64,000 nucleotides of DNA from Sphingomonas natans (GTDB lineage: Bacteria > Pseudomonadota > Alphaproteobacteria > Sphingomonadales > Sphingomonadaceae), in the NCBI RefSeq assembly GCF_030546695.1, contig NZ_JAUOTP010000008.1, positions 62,001-126,000 of the forward strand, written 5' to 3'. How positions within the stretch are numbered: the stretch's first letter is position 1; every line of letters starts with the position of its first letter. Shown here piece after piece: positions 51,067 to 64,000 of the stretch. Below the pieces are notes generated by a model that saw only the letters and a program-made list of their open reading frames with translations, was not told where the DNA came from and did not search any database. A program made the position numbers and the translations under genes.

Positions 51067-51624
51067 CTACAGCAAACGCGGCTGCTCGATCAGCGGCCAG
51101 CTGCCGATCGTGCGGTGCATCGTCAGGCGGAGCAGGCTGTGGATCAGCACGAATTCGTCCGCGCGCCACGCGATCGGGGCAATGACGCGGCCGGACCGTT
51201 CGGGTGCCTCGCCATAACCGAGCGTGACATGCGGATTGAACGCCCAATCCTTGCGCGACGCGATCCCGGCGAGCGCGAGCTTTTGCGCGATCTGCGCGTG
51301 GAAATGGCGCACCGGCTTGGCGCGCGCCGAGACGAGGCTTGTGCCGAGATGCCCGAAGCGGTGCAGCGCGATATCAAAGGCGTCGATGCGGACGCGATCG
51401 AGTTCGGCGGTGATCGCCTGGATCAGATCGACGGGCTCATTCTCGAAATCCTCGGAGACGAACAGGGTCAAATGACGCCGGTCATCGGCGACGCGCGGAG
51501 AGAACGTCATCCCCGCCTCGACGCTCGCGATCCGGCGCAGCGCATGCGCGGGCGGACGCAGCGCGATGAACAGCCGATGCTTGACCAGCGAGCCGGCCGG
51601 GAAATCCGTCTGATGCAGCGACAC
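51067..51624 (-). CDS. thpR: RNA 2',3'-cyclic phosphodiesterase (2'-5' RNA ligase family)
   Basis: A 185-aa 2H-phosphoesterase. The two catalytic HxTx motifs are HLTL at residues 51-54 and HVTL at 132-135. The N-terminal segment HRLFIALRPPAHALRRI is typical. These enzymes open 2',3'-cyclic phosphate ends on RNA. The first ATG (51624) is used; a later start at Val15/His16 would also keep the domain. Length is normal. Confidence 0.92.
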   Translation of the reverse strand: MSLHQTDFPAGSLVKHRLFIALRPPAHALRRIASVEAGMTFSPRVADDRRHLTLFVSEDFENEPVDLIQAITAELDRVRIDAFDIALHRFGHLGTSLVSARAKPVRHFHAQIAQKLALAGIASRKDWAFNPHVTLGYGEAPERSGRVIAPIAWRADEFVLIHSLLRLTMHRTIGSWPLIEQPRLL

Positions 51625-51680
51625 GACTCGTACTCCTCAGCCCTGACGATGTCAGGACATGAGGAACATATCAAGAACGA

Positions 51681-52253
51681 TCAGACGCCGCCCATCGCCA
51701 GCAATTCCTTGGCCTTCGCGCCCGACCAGTCGAGATCGCCCGAAATCCGCCAGACCTCCTTGCCGTCCGCATCGAACAGGATCGACATCGGCAGCGAGGC
51801 CTCCTTCAGCGCCAGCATCAGCGCATTGTCGCGGTCGTGATAGGGATGGATCGCGATCTTCTTGTCCTTCAGGAAGGGCAGGACGACCTTGGCGCCCTGC
51901 ATATCCTCGCTCACTGCGACGACCTGGAGCCCGTTGGGCGCGTCGGCGCCGAGCTTGGCAAGCGTCGGCAGCTCTTTCACGCAGGGGACGCACCACGTCG
52001 CCCACAGATTGACGAGCAACGGCTTGTCCTTGAAATCGTCCATCGTCTTCTCGCTGCCGTCGGCCAGATCCTCGAACTTGGTCGAGGGTGGCGCCTTGCC
52101 CTTGCGATCGACATCGACATCGAAGGCGGGCGCGGGCTTGGCCGGTGCGGCGGCGGCGGTCTGCGTCGCTTGCGGCGCCACAGGCTCTTGCCTATTGCAG
52201 CCGCCGGTCGCGACCACAGCCAACATCACAGGAAGAAGGGCGATACGCCGCAT
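51681..52253 (-). CDS. TlpA-family thiol-disulphide oxidoreductase, lipoprotein
   Basis: A 190-aa thioredoxin-like protein. The start at 52253 gives a lipoprotein leader with lipobox VATGGC (Cys19 becomes the lipidated residue). A Pro/Ala linker follows, then a thioredoxin domain with the active site WCVPC (88-91 are C-V-P-C) and the cis-Pro segment [11 protein letters not shown]. It is anchored in the envelope and probably reduces or oxidises periplasmic thiols, for example in cytochrome c maturation. Its start codon overlaps that of divergent argH. Confidence 0.92.
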   Translation of the reverse strand: MRRIALLPVMLAVVATGGCNRQEPVAPQATQTAAAAPAKPAPAFDVDVDRKGKAPPSTKFEDLADGSEKTMDDFKDKPLLVNLWATWCVPCVKELPTLAKLGADAPNGLQVVAVSEDMQGAKVVLPFLKDKKIAIHPYHDRDNALMLALKEASLPMSILFDADGKEVWRISGDLDWSGAKAKELLAMGGV

Positions 52254-53646
52254 GTCTGACTCCAACGCCATGTGGGGAGGACGGTTCGCTGGCGGGCCTA
52301 GCGCGATCATGCGCGAAATCAACGCCTCGATTCCGTTCGACAAAAGACTTTGGCGCCAAGACATTGCCGGCAGCCGCGCGCATGTCGCGATGCTCGGCGC
52401 GCAGGGGATCGTCTCGGCAGACGATGTCGCCGCGATCGACGGCGGGCTGGCGACGATCGCCGCCGAATATGAAGCGGGCGGCGTGCCCGAGGATCTCGAC
52501 CGCGAAGACATCCACATGACCGCCGAGAGCCGGCTCGCCGAGCTGATCGGCGCGCCTGCGGGCCGGCTGCACACCGCGCGCAGCCGCAACGATCAGGTCG
52601 CGACCGACTTCAAATTGTGGGTGCGCGACGCGATCGACGCGGTCGAGGCGGGGCTCGCCGGCTTGCAGGCCGCCTTGGTCGCGCGCGCCGAAGAGCATGC
52701 GGCGAGCGTGATGCCGGGCTTCACCCACCTCCAGGTCGCGCAGCCGGTAACGCTCGGCCACCATCTGATGGCCTATTACGAGATGATCGGCCGCGATCGC
52801 TCGCGCTTCGCTGACGCGAAGGCGCGGGCGAACCTCTGCCCGCTGGGCGCGGCGGCGCTGGCGGGCACGGGCTTCCCGATCGACCGGAGCGCGACCGCGC
52901 GGGCGCTGGGCTTCGCCGGGCCGACGCGCAACTCGCTCGACAGCGTTTCCGATCGCGATTTCGCGCTCGATTATCTGATGGCGGCGACCCAGTGCAGCCT
53001 GCATCTGTCGCGCCTCGCCGAGGAATTCGTGATCTGGGCGAGCCAGCCCTACGGCTTCGTGTCGCTGCCCGACAGCTACTCGACCGGCTCCTCGATCATG
53101 CCGCAGAAGCGCAATCCCGACGCGGCCGAGCTCGTGCGCGGGCATAGCGGCCGGATCGCGGGCTGCATGGTGGCGCTGACGATGACGATGAAGGGGCTGC
53201 CCTTGGCCTATTCGAAGGACATGCAGGACGACAAACCGCCCGTGTTCGAGGCGCACGACCTGCTCGCGCTCTCGATCGCGGCGATGACGGGGATGGTCGA
53301 GACCTCGACCTTCCGGACCGAGCGGATGCGCGGCGCCGCGGAGGCGGGTTTTTCGACTGCCACGGATCTGGCCGACTGGCTGGTGCGGCAGGCCGACATC
53401 CCCTTCCGCGAGGCGCACCACATTACGGGCCGTGTCGTGAAGCTCGCCGAGACCGAGAATGTCGCGCTCTCGGCTCTGTCGCTCGACGCGCTGCAGGCGA
53501 TCGACGCGCGGATCGACGAACGCGTGTTCGCCGCGCTGACGATCGATGCCTCGGTCGCGGCGCGCAGCAGCTTCGGCGGGACCGCACCCGATCAGGTGTG
53601 CGCGCGCGTCGCCGAGGCGAAGATCGCTCTGGGAGCCGGCGCATGA
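52252..53646 (+). CDS. argH: Argininosuccinate lyase
   Basis: Last step of arginine synthesis: splits argininosuccinate to arginine and fumarate. The start at 52252 ([15 protein letters not shown]) overlaps the divergent TlpA gene's start; Met7 (52270) is an alternative with the conserved WGGRF immediately after. The protein is 464 aa with the superfamily signature [15 protein letters not shown] and the [13 protein letters not shown] segment. It overlaps the next gene by 4 nt. Confidence 0.97.
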   Translation: MSDSNAMWGGRFAGGPSAIMREINASIPFDKRLWRQDIAGSRAHVAMLGAQGIVSADDVAAIDGGLATIAAEYEAGGVPEDLDREDIHMTAESRLAELIGAPAGRLHTARSRNDQVATDFKLWVRDAIDAVEAGLAGLQAALVARAEEHAASVMPGFTHLQVAQPVTLGHHLMAYYEMIGRDRSRFADAKARANLCPLGAAALAGTGFPIDRSATARALGFAGPTRNSLDSVSDRDFALDYLMAATQCSLHLSRLAEEFVIWASQPYGFVSLPDSYSTGSSIMPQKRNPDAAELVRGHSGRIAGCMVALTMTMKGLPLAYSKDMQDDKPPVFEAHDLLALSIAAMTGMVETSTFRTERMRGAAEAGFSTATDLADWLVRQADIPFREAHHITGRVVKLAETENVALSALSLDALQAIDARIDERVFAALTIDASVAARSSFGGTAPDQVCARVAEAKIALGAGA

Positions 53647-53882
53647 AGCGGATCGCTCTAGCCCTTCTCGCGGCAGGCGCGCTGGCCGGCTGCGGCAAGA
53701 TGCAGCCGCTGGTGCCCGCCAAGGGCAAGGCGCTGCCGGTCAAGCCCGCGACCTCGCCGACCCAGCCCAACGCGACCAAGCTGCTCGCCTCGCCGCCGCA
53801 GCTGCGCCCGGGCCGCAGCGACGAGTTGCTGACCAAGAGCCAGGTGCGTCCCGACGACCATTTCGATCTGCCGCCGCGCTGA
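53643..53882 (+). CDS. lptM: LptM-like small lipoprotein
   Basis: A 79-aa lipoprotein with signal [17 protein letters not shown] and lipidated Cys17. The Cys is followed by [16 protein letters not shown] and a Pro-rich unstructured tail. This matches the LptM (formerly YifL) family, which assists disulphide rearrangement and assembly of the LPS translocon protein LptD. It lies between argH and lysA, a common arrangement, and overlaps the argH stop by 4 nt. The longer tail is typical of alphaproteobacterial forms. Confidence 0.85.
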   Translation: MKRIALALLAAGALAGCGKMQPLVPAKGKALPVKPATSPTQPNATKLLASPPQLRPGRSDELLTKSQVRPDDHFDLPPR

Positions 53883-53883
53883 C

Positions 53884-55161
53884 ATGGACCATTTCGAGCT
53901 TCGCGACGGCAGCCTGCATGCCGAGGACGTCCCGCTGGCCGCGATCGCCGCGGCTGCGGGCACGCCGACCTATGTCTATTCGACCGCCACGATCGAGCGG
54001 CATGCGCGCGTGTTCCGCGAGGCGCTGGCGGGTCTCCAAGATCCGCTGATCGCCTTCGCGGTGAAGGCCAATCCGAACAAGGCGGTGCTCGCGACGCTTG
54101 CGAAGGCTGGCCTCGGCGCGGACGTCGTCTCGGGCGGCGAGCTGGCGCGCGCGCTGGCGGCGGGCGTGCCGGCCGACCGGATCGTCTTTTCGGGCGTCGG
54201 CAAGACCGCCGACGAGATGGCGCAGGCGCTGCGCGCCGGCATCTTCCAGTTCAATCTGGAATCGGAGCCCGAGGCGGAGACCTTGTCGGCGGTCGCGGTC
54301 TCGCTGGGCAAGGTCGCGCCCGTCGCCTTCCGCGTGAACCCGGACGTCGATGCCGGCACGCATGCCAAGATCTCGACCGGCGGCTCCGAGGACAAGTTCG
54401 GCGTGCCGATCAGCCGCGCGATGCACGCTTACGCGCGCGCCGCCGAGCTGCCGGGGCTCCTTATCCAGGGCGTCGCCGTCCATATCGGCAGCCAGCTGAC
54501 CGATCTTAGCCCAAGCCGCGCCGCCTTCGTCCGGATCGGATCGCTGATCGCCGAGCTGCGCGCCGCCGGCCATGCCATCGCCACCGCCGATCTCGGCGGC
54601 GGGCTCGGCGTGCCCTACGATGCCGCCAAGCCGCTCCCGCCGAGCCCCGCCGTCTATGGCGAGATGGTGCGCGACGTGACCGCGGGCTGGGAGGTGCGGC
54701 TCGTGTTCGAGCCCGGCCGCGTGATCGTCGGCAATGCCGGCGTGCTGCTGACGCGCGTCGTGCGCGTGAAGCAGGGCGAGACGCAGCCCTTCGTGATCGT
54801 CGATGCGGCGATGAACGATCTGCTGCGGCCGAGCCTCTACGATGCGTGGCACGAAATCCGCGCGGTGGCGCCCACGGGCGAGCGCTTCACCGCGACGATC
54901 GTCGGCCCGATCTGCGAGAGCGGCGACACCTTCGCCAAAAGGCGCGAGATGGATAAGGTAGAGGAAGGCGACCTCGTCGTCTTCCTGACCGCGGGGGCCT
55001 ATGGCGCCACGATGGCGAGCACCTATAATTCGCGCGGGCTGACGCCCGAAGTGATGGTGTCCGGTAACGATTGGGCGATAGTCCGCGCCCGACAAACCGT
55101 CGAATCGCTGATATCCGCCGATTCCCTGCCCGCATGGCTCGAGAAGGAACCCGTTGCATGA
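53884..55161 (+). CDS. lysA: Diaminopimelate decarboxylase
   Basis: A 425-aa PLP enzyme making lysine from meso-diaminopimelate. The start is at 53884, 1 nt after the lptM stop. The PLP lysine is Lys61 in FAVKANPNK. Other landmarks are DVVSGGELARAL, HIGSQLTD, the glycine-rich phosphate loop ADLGGGLGVPYD, EPGRVIVGNAG and the substrate-binding GPICESGDTFAK. It overlaps galU by 4 nt. Confidence 0.97.
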   Translation: MDHFELRDGSLHAEDVPLAAIAAAAGTPTYVYSTATIERHARVFREALAGLQDPLIAFAVKANPNKAVLATLAKAGLGADVVSGGELARALAAGVPADRIVFSGVGKTADEMAQALRAGIFQFNLESEPEAETLSAVAVSLGKVAPVAFRVNPDVDAGTHAKISTGGSEDKFGVPISRAMHAYARAAELPGLLIQGVAVHIGSQLTDLSPSRAAFVRIGSLIAELRAAGHAIATADLGGGLGVPYDAAKPLPPSPAVYGEMVRDVTAGWEVRLVFEPGRVIVGNAGVLLTRVVRVKQGETQPFVIVDAAMNDLLRPSLYDAWHEIRAVAPTGERFTATIVGPICESGDTFAKRREMDKVEEGDLVVFLTAGAYGATMASTYNSRGLTPEVMVSGNDWAIVRARQTVESLISADSLPAWLEKEPVA

Positions 55162-56030
55162 GCGTGAAGCCCGTCCGGAAAGCCATCTTCCCCGTCGCCG
55201 GTTTCGGCACGCGTTTCCTGCCCGCGACCAAGGCGGTACCCAAGGAATTGCTGCCCGTCGTCGATCGGCCGCTGATCCAATATGCGGTCGACGAGGCGCT
55301 GGCCGCGGGCTTCGACCAGCTGATCTTCGTGACCGGCCGGTCCAAGCACGCAATCGAGGATTATTTCGATCGCGCGTTCGAGATCGAGAGCGATCTCCAC
55401 GCCAAGCAGAAGACCGACATCATCGAATTGCTGAAGCCGACGCGGCTGAAGCCCGGCCAGGCCGCGTTCGTGCGCCAGCAGGAGATGTCGGGGCTCGGCC
55501 ATGCCGTGTGGTGCGCGAAGGGGCTGATCGGCGACGAGCCCTTCGCGGTGCTGCTGCCCGACGAGCTTTTGTGGAATCCGGCCAATCCCTGCCTCAAGCA
55601 GATGCGCGAGACCTATGACGCGAAGGGCGGCAACGTCATCTCGGTGGTCGAAGTGCCCGCCGAGCATACGCATCGCTATGGCGTGATCACGCCGGGCGCG
55701 AGCGAAGGCGCGGTGACGGAGATCACCGGCATGGTGGAGAAGCCCAAGCAGGGTACGGCACCGTCCAACCTCGCGGTCGTCGGCCGCTATATCCTCCAGC
55801 CGGAGGTGCTCGACATCCTCGATGCGGGCAAGCGCGGCGCGGGCAACGAGATCCAGCTGACCGACGCGATGGCCGAGCTGATCGGCGTCCAGCCCTTCCA
55901 CGCGCAGACCTTCGACGGCACGCGCCACGATTGCGGCGAGAAACTGGGCTTCATCCAGGCGAATGTCGCGCTGGCGCTGGAGCGGAGCGATATCGGCCCG
56001 GCGCTGAAGGAGTGGCTGAGCACGCTCTGA
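55158..56030 (+). CDS. galU: UTP-glucose-1-phosphate uridylyltransferase
   Basis: Makes UDP-glucose for exopolysaccharide, LPS and other glycans. The 290-aa length is typical of the GalU family. The nucleotide-binding start is AIFPVAGFGTRFLPATKAVP and then KELLPVVDRPLIQYAVDEAL. Further conserved segments are MSGLGHAVWCAKGL, VLLPDELL, GMVEKPK and the C-terminal DGTRHDCGEKLGFI. It starts within the lysA stop (ATGA). It may feed the surface-sugar genes elsewhere in the window. Confidence 0.96.
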   Translation: MSVKPVRKAIFPVAGFGTRFLPATKAVPKELLPVVDRPLIQYAVDEALAAGFDQLIFVTGRSKHAIEDYFDRAFEIESDLHAKQKTDIIELLKPTRLKPGQAAFVRQQEMSGLGHAVWCAKGLIGDEPFAVLLPDELLWNPANPCLKQMRETYDAKGGNVISVVEVPAEHTHRYGVITPGASEGAVTEITGMVEKPKQGTAPSNLAVVGRYILQPEVLDILDAGKRGAGNEIQLTDAMAELIGVQPFHAQTFDGTRHDCGEKLGFIQANVALALERSDIGPALKEWLSTL

Positions 56031-56040
56031 GCGTCGCACT

Positions 56041-56142
56041 GTCATGCTGAACTTGTTTCAGCATCCATGAACCGACGTGAGTGGCAGGCGCGCCGCTCGC
56101 TGTGAGTGCGGTTCTTGGATCCTGAAACGAGTTCAGGATGAC
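56041..56142. repeat. Imperfect inverted repeat of a second REP-like family
   Basis: GTCATGCTGAACTTGTTTCA followed by GCATCCATGAACC on the left is answered on the right by GGTTCTTGGATCC then TGAAACGAGTTCAGGATGAC, with a few mismatches. It lies between galU and recF and is distinct from the CCGTTCG family. Confidence 0.8.
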
Positions 56143-56198
56143 GGGAGGAGAGAGTCGCTCTCGACAGCGGCGCGCAACCGCCGGATGAAGCGGCACTC

Positions 56199-57308
56199 AT
56201 GACCGCCCTCGCCCGCCTCGCGCTGACCGACTTCCGCAATCATGCCGAGCTGATGATCGCGCCGGGGCCGGGGCTCGTGCTGCTCACCGGGCTCAACGGA
56301 TCGGGCAAGACCAACATCCTCGAGGCGGTGTCGCTGCTCGCGCCGGGGCGCGGGCTGCGCGGGGCGACCTTGTCGGAAATGGCGCGCAGCGACGGGCCGG
56401 GCGGATTCGCGATCGGCGCGCGGACGGGCAGCGACGTGGATCTCGGCACGGGGACGCTCGCCGCCGCGCCTGAGCGGCGGCAGGTGCGGATCAACGGCGC
56501 CGGCGCGAGCGCGGCGGGCCTCGGCGAATATCTGTCGATCCTGTGGGTGACCCCGGCGATGGACCGATTGTTCGTGGAGGGCACGAGCGCGCGGCGGCGC
56601 TTCCTCGACCGGCTCGTGCTGGCGCGCGAGCCCGGCCATGCGAGCCACGCCAGCCGCTACGAGACGGCGATGCGCGCACGCAACAAGTTGCTCGCCGAGC
56701 CCGAGGGCGCCGATCCCGCCTGGCTCGCCGCGCTGGAGGCGGGGATGGCCGAGCATGGCAGCGCGATCGCTGCGGCGCGCGCGCGGACCGTCGATCGGCT
56801 CGCCGAGCGGCTGGCGACGCAGGCCGAGGGGCCGTTCGCCCGCGCCGGGCTGGCGCTGGGCGGATGGGCGCCCGCAGCGGAGGACGGGATCGGCGCCCTG
56901 GCGCGCGAGCTGCGTTCAGGCCGCGGGCGCGATGCCGCCGCCGGGCGGACGCTGGCCGGCCCGCATCGCACCGATCTGGCGGTCACGCATCTCGGCAAGC
57001 GCCAACCGGCTGGCCTATGCTCGACCGGCGAGCAGAAGGCCTTGCTGCTGGGCATCGTGCTCGCGCATGCCGATCTCGTCGCCGCCGACCGCCGGGACCG
57101 GCCGATCCTGCTGCTCGACGAGGTTGCCGCGCACCTCGATCCCTTGCGCCGCGCGGCTTTGCTCGACCGGCTGGCCGCGGCCGGCGGGCAGGTGTGGATG
57201 ACGGGAACCGACCTCGCCGCGTTCGGGGAATTACCCGCTCCGGCTACGCTGATTCCGCTCGACGGCGAGGAGGCGGCTGAAGACGCACGGCGGGCGGATC
57301 CGCAATAA
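56199..57308 (+). CDS. recF: DNA replication/repair protein RecF
   Basis: A 369-aa SMC-like ATPase that, with RecO and RecR, loads RecA at gaps. Walker A is GLNGSGKTN (about residues 30-38), the signature is [16 protein letters not shown] and Walker B is [13 protein letters not shown]. The start at 56199 ([17 protein letters not shown]) is the family N-terminus. In many bacteria recF sits between dnaN and gyrB; here gyrB is 3.9 kb downstream with three or four other genes between. Confidence 0.95.
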   Translation: MTALARLALTDFRNHAELMIAPGPGLVLLTGLNGSGKTNILEAVSLLAPGRGLRGATLSEMARSDGPGGFAIGARTGSDVDLGTGTLAAAPERRQVRINGAGASAAGLGEYLSILWVTPAMDRLFVEGTSARRRFLDRLVLAREPGHASHASRYETAMRARNKLLAEPEGADPAWLAALEAGMAEHGSAIAAARARTVDRLAERLATQAEGPFARAGLALGGWAPAAEDGIGALARELRSGRGRDAAAGRTLAGPHRTDLAVTHLGKRQPAGLCSTGEQKALLLGIVLAHADLVAADRRDRPILLLDEVAAHLDPLRRAALLDRLAAAGGQVWMTGTDLAAFGELPAPATLIPLDGEEAAEDARRADPQ

Positions 57309-57313
57309 TGTCT

Positions 57314-57330
57314 GATTATTGCTAATAATC
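57314..57330. repeat. AT-rich palindrome after recF
   Basis: GATTATT-GCT-AATAATC is a perfect 7-bp inverted repeat 5 bp beyond the recF stop, in a region otherwise very GC-rich. A second hairpin, CCCGCT-TGC-AGCGGG, lies at 57386-57400 just before the next small gene. Confidence 0.6.
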
Positions 57331-57418
57331 CGCACTACCTATATGGAACCGCTCTGGGCCTAACGCGTCGTTGCCTTGGGGAAGTCCCGCTTGCAGCGGG
57401 TCCCGTCCGGGAGTCACT

Positions 57419-57601
57419 ATGGCTATCGACCCGATCAAGGACGAGGTGCTGGAGGGAGCGACCATGCTCCACGACCTCTTTGCCAATGATGCCGAGCCCG
57501 CGATTCAGCGCCGCATCGCCTGGGCGCTCGACTGCCAGCGGATCGACGAGGCGATGTACTGGCTCGGCGTGCGCGAGGCGATGTACGGCCAGCCGCTCTA
57601 G
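57419..57601 (+). CDS. Small conserved hypothetical protein
   Basis: A 60-aa protein starting at ATG 57419 with GGGAG 8 nt upstream. It is helical and acidic (MAIDPIKDEVLEGATMLHDL, then NDAEPAIQRRIAWALDCQR and MYWLGVREAMYGQPL). Similar short proteins occur in sphingomonads; function is unknown. A hairpin at 57386-57400 precedes the ribosome site and could modulate it. Confidence 0.65.
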   Translation: MAIDPIKDEVLEGATMLHDLFANDAEPAIQRRIAWALDCQRIDEAMYWLGVREAMYGQPL

Positions 57602-57670
57602 ACGTTCGGATAAAGCCTCATCCACGCCTGACGCGGACGCGCGCGGCGCTCCGCCTCGGACGATCGAGCC

Positions 57671-59095
57671 CTAGCGCGGCCCCTCCGCATAGACCTTGAC
57701 CAGTTCGGTCAGGAAATCGCGCCCCGTATAGACCGAATTGACGATCGCGCGCTCGTTGAGCCCGTGCGATCCGTTGCCGTCGGGATCGCCATAGGTGCCC
57801 GGCGGGCCGTAGGACGGAATGCCGATAGCCTCGAGATAGATGCCGTCGGTCGCACCCGTCGACATGGTCGGGATCAGCGGCACGCCCGGATAATATTTGG
57901 CGACCATCTTCTCGGCCGGGCCGACGATCTTAGGATCGAGCGGCGGCGGCGCCGCGACGGGGCCGCGCGTCTCGGCCTCCGACACGGTCATCTTCGGATC
58001 GGCGATGACCTTCATCAGCTCCTGGCGGACATCGGCGGGGGAGACGCCCGGGAAGATCCGGCAATTGATGTTGGCGCCGGCGCGCTGGGGCAAGGCGTTG
58101 TTGGCGTGGCCGCCGTCGAGCAAGGTCGCGACGCAGGTCGTGCGCAGCATCGAATGATAGCCCTTGTCGCGATTGAGGATCGCCTCGGCTGCCTTGTCCT
58201 GCGGATTGGCGGCGATCGCGATCATCGCCTTGCCGAGCTCATCGCCGCCGCGCGCCGCGCCGGCCTTCGCGAAATAGGCCTTCGTCGTCTCGTTGAGCAT
58301 CAGCGGGAAATCATAGTCGCGCAGCTTGGCGAGCGCATCGGACAGTTCGTAGATCGCATTGTCGCGCACCGGCGCCGAACTGTGACCGCCGGGATTGGTC
58401 GCCTCGATCCGGTAATTGACCGCATTCTTCTCGCCGACATGCAGGCTGGCGACGGCGATCTTGCCATGGCCGTCGCTGCGGCCGCCGCCGCCCTCGTTGA
58501 GCGCGAATTCGGCGGCGATGAGATCGGGCTTGTTCTTGGCGAGCCACTGCGCGCCGTTGAACACCCAGCTCGTCTCCTCGCCGCAGGTGAAGGCGAGCTT
58601 GATCGTGCGCTTGGGTTTGTAGCCCTGCTCCTTGAAGCGCATCATCGCATCGAGCCAGATCGCGTCCATCGCCTTCATGTCCGAGGTGCCGCGGCCGTAG
58701 AAATAGCCATTCTCCTCGATCAGCTTGTACGGATCGCGCGTCCAATCCTCGCGCTTGGCGACGACGACGTCGATATGGCCGAGCAGCAGCATCGGCTTCA
58801 GCGTCTTCGATGTGCCGGGCAGGATGACGACGAGCCCGCCCTCCTTGGGATGATCGGGCACCGAGAAGCGCGTGATCTGATCGGCGGCGTAACCCGCGGT
58901 CTTCAGGTGTCCCTCGATCTTGTCGGCGAGCGCGGTGCAGCTACCGGTCGTGATCGACGTGTCGGTCTCGACCATCTCCTGATAGAGGCCGCGAAAGCGG
59001 ACCTGGTCCGGCCGCAACGTGGGCGCCTGGGCCAGAGCCGGCATAGCGACGGAGAGCAGGCCCACAGCTGTCACGGCACGGATCGTCATTCGCAT
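57671..59095 (-). CDS. Exported M20-family metallopeptidase
   Basis: A 474-aa di-zinc peptidase of the M20/M25/M40 family. The start at 59095 (MRMTIRAVTAVGLLSVAMPA) gives a signal peptide. Metal-site segments are LLLGHIDVV (first His/Asp), GRGTSDMK (bridging Asp), CGEETSWVF (catalytic Glu and ligand) and the C-terminal NGSHGLNERAI (His ligand). The dimerisation/lid domain carries NPGGHSSAP. It probably trims peptides or acylated amino acids in the periplasm. Confidence 0.93.
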   Translation of the reverse strand: MRMTIRAVTAVGLLSVAMPALAQAPTLRPDQVRFRGLYQEMVETDTSITTGSCTALADKIEGHLKTAGYAADQITRFSVPDHPKEGGLVVILPGTSKTLKPMLLLGHIDVVVAKREDWTRDPYKLIEENGYFYGRGTSDMKAMDAIWLDAMMRFKEQGYKPKRTIKLAFTCGEETSWVFNGAQWLAKNKPDLIAAEFALNEGGGGRSDGHGKIAVASLHVGEKNAVNYRIEATNPGGHSSAPVRDNAIYELSDALAKLRDYDFPLMLNETTKAYFAKAGAARGGDELGKAMIAIAANPQDKAAEAILNRDKGYHSMLRTTCVATLLDGGHANNALPQRAGANINCRIFPGVSPADVRQELMKVIADPKMTVSEAETRGPVAAPPPLDPKIVGPAEKMVAKYYPGVPLIPTMSTGATDGIYLEAIGIPSYGPPGTYGDPDGNGSHGLNERAIVNSVYTGRDFLTELVKVYAEGPR

Positions 59096-59154
59096 AATCC
59101 CCTGAATTCGGGGACGAGAGTGAGCGAGCCGCGCCGCGAGCGCAAGCGGTCGAT

Positions 59155-59463
59155 TCAGCGCGACGCCAGCACGGTGGGGGCGCGCTCCGTCATCGCCTGG
59201 CGCAAGGCCGGGAGCGTGATGCCTGCCATCGTCGCCTGCTCGCAGGCGGTCTCCTCCAGCTTCATGTCCGCGCGGCACAGGCGCGCGACGGCGCGATCGA
59301 CGCGCGCGAGCAGCGCGGCGCGACCAGCCCGGCTGTTCACGTCGAGATCCTCGTAATAAATATGCATGCTGTCGTTGCCGACCTGCCAGCTACCGGAGCG
59401 AGGTTGCGCGACGACGTGGGCAGCAAAGGTAGCGGCAGCGGCGAGAGCGAGAAAAGCCTTCAT
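59155..59463 (-). CDS. UrcA family protein
   Basis: A 102-aa exported protein starting at 59463 (MKAFLALAAAATFAAHVVAQ). The mature part fits the UrcA family: YYEDLDVNSRAGRAALLARV, then an R-AV-ARLC motif and a second Cys in TACEQATM, the two cysteines likely forming a disulphide. UrcA proteins are common in sphingomonads; function is unknown. The gene is 60 bp upstream, in the direction of transcription, of the peptidase gene. Confidence 0.85.
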   Translation of the reverse strand: MKAFLALAAAATFAAHVVAQPRSGSWQVGNDSMHIYYEDLDVNSRAGRAALLARVDRAVARLCRADMKLEETACEQATMAGITLPALRQAMTERAPTVLASR

Positions 59464-59597
59464 GATCGGGTCCTCCGGCGGAACGCGACATCGGCGTCCG
59501 ACCTGCCGGACATGCCGCGGCGCGGCCCGATGGGAGAGGATGACGAGCTTTCGAACGCCTGATGAAATGCCGATGATCGACCGATTTGAGGAATCCC

Positions 59598-63693
<4,096 letters not shown>

Positions 63694-63694
<1 letters not shown>

Positions 63695-64000
63695 TGTCCG
63701 AAATCGTCTCCATCGCCTCGCCGTCTCTGTCGGCGGACATCTCGACCTTGGGCGCCGAGCTGCAGGCGTTGCGCGACGAGGCGGGGCGCGATCTGCTGTG
63801 GGACGGCGATCCCGCCTGGTGGACGGGGCGCGCGCCGATCCTGTTCCCGGTGGTCGGCGTCGTTGCGGGCGACGAGATCCGTGTGGGGGGGATGGTCTAT
63901 CCGCTCCAGAAGCACGGCTTCGCGCGCAAGAGCGAGTGGCAGCTGGTCGAGACGACCGCGACGGCGGCGACCTTCCGGCTGGAAGACGACGACGCGACGC
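63694..64000 (+). CDS. Aldose 1-epimerase family protein, N-terminal part (runs off window)
   Basis: The first 102 codons of a galactose-mutarotase-like protein. Landmarks are ISTLGAELQALRDEAGRDLL, LWDGDPAWWTGRAPILFPVV and YPLQKHGFARKSEW, the sugar-binding face typical of the family. It starts with an ATG that shares bases with the gyrB stop. The active-site His/Glu of the C-terminal half lies beyond the window. Confidence 0.88.

Overview
The window is GC-rich bacterial DNA from an alphaproteobacterium, most likely a sphingomonad. The evidence is the gene content: a zeaxanthin-type carotenoid set (crtY-crtI-crtB with crtZ elsewhere), lptB next to rpoN, a small SRP RNA next to dnaX, two exported proteins with PEPxxWA-CTERM tails, a UrcA-family protein, and many intergenic palindromes of the kind scattered through Sphingomonas genomes. 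No tRNA, 5S/16S/23S rRNA or CRISPR array was seen.

Layout. Positions 1-13100 are core chromosome: an exported-protein start, an IalB-like protein, rlmN, a cyclopropane-fatty-acid synthase family methyltransferase, an EF-hand protein, lptB-rpoN, two coupled glycosyltransferases, SRP RNA-DUF1905-dnaX-ybaB, and nhaA. Positions 13198-13875 and 30766-31485 are the two halves of one NfrB-like inner-membrane glycosyltransferase gene. They are separated by a 16.9 kb integrated element (about 13876-30765). Joining GAA at 13873-13875 to TCG at 30766 restores the reading frame exactly. Joining the element ends instead gives a palindromic attP-like site (12-bp arms), as expected for the large serine recombinase encoded just inside the left end.

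The element carries the recombinase, a divergent HTH regulator with a palindrome between them, an HUH-type (rolling-circle Rep-like) protein, a second small HTH protein behind a nested palindrome, a PEPxxWA-CTERM protein, an acyltransferase-3, a 1134-aa single-chain restriction-modification enzyme, and a decayed SRAP (YedK-like) gene. It also carries a two-gene membrane/exported operon with a macro-domain-like motif, a small gene shifted out of frame by a 7-bp tandem repeat, and a Tn3-type resolvase near the right end. The restriction enzyme and the unexplained membrane operon are the best places to look for new biology.

Positions 31476-64000 return to core genes: an NfrA-like protein, thrS, a small monooxygenase-fold protein, an ankyrin protein, infC (apparently using an AUA start), acylphosphatase, etfBA, sucC, crtZ, ahpC-ahpF, an exported nucleosidase, a DUF2490 protein, the carotenoid operon with a LOG-family gene inside it, a fatty-acid hydroxylase family protein, thpR, a TlpA-like lipoprotein, the tightly overlapping argH-lptM-lysA-galU string, recF, an M20 peptidase, UrcA, a winged-helix/TPR regulator with an apparent frameshift, gyrB, and the start of an aldose 1-epimerase. 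Many neighbours overlap by 4 nt (stop and start sharing bases), so translational coupling is common here.
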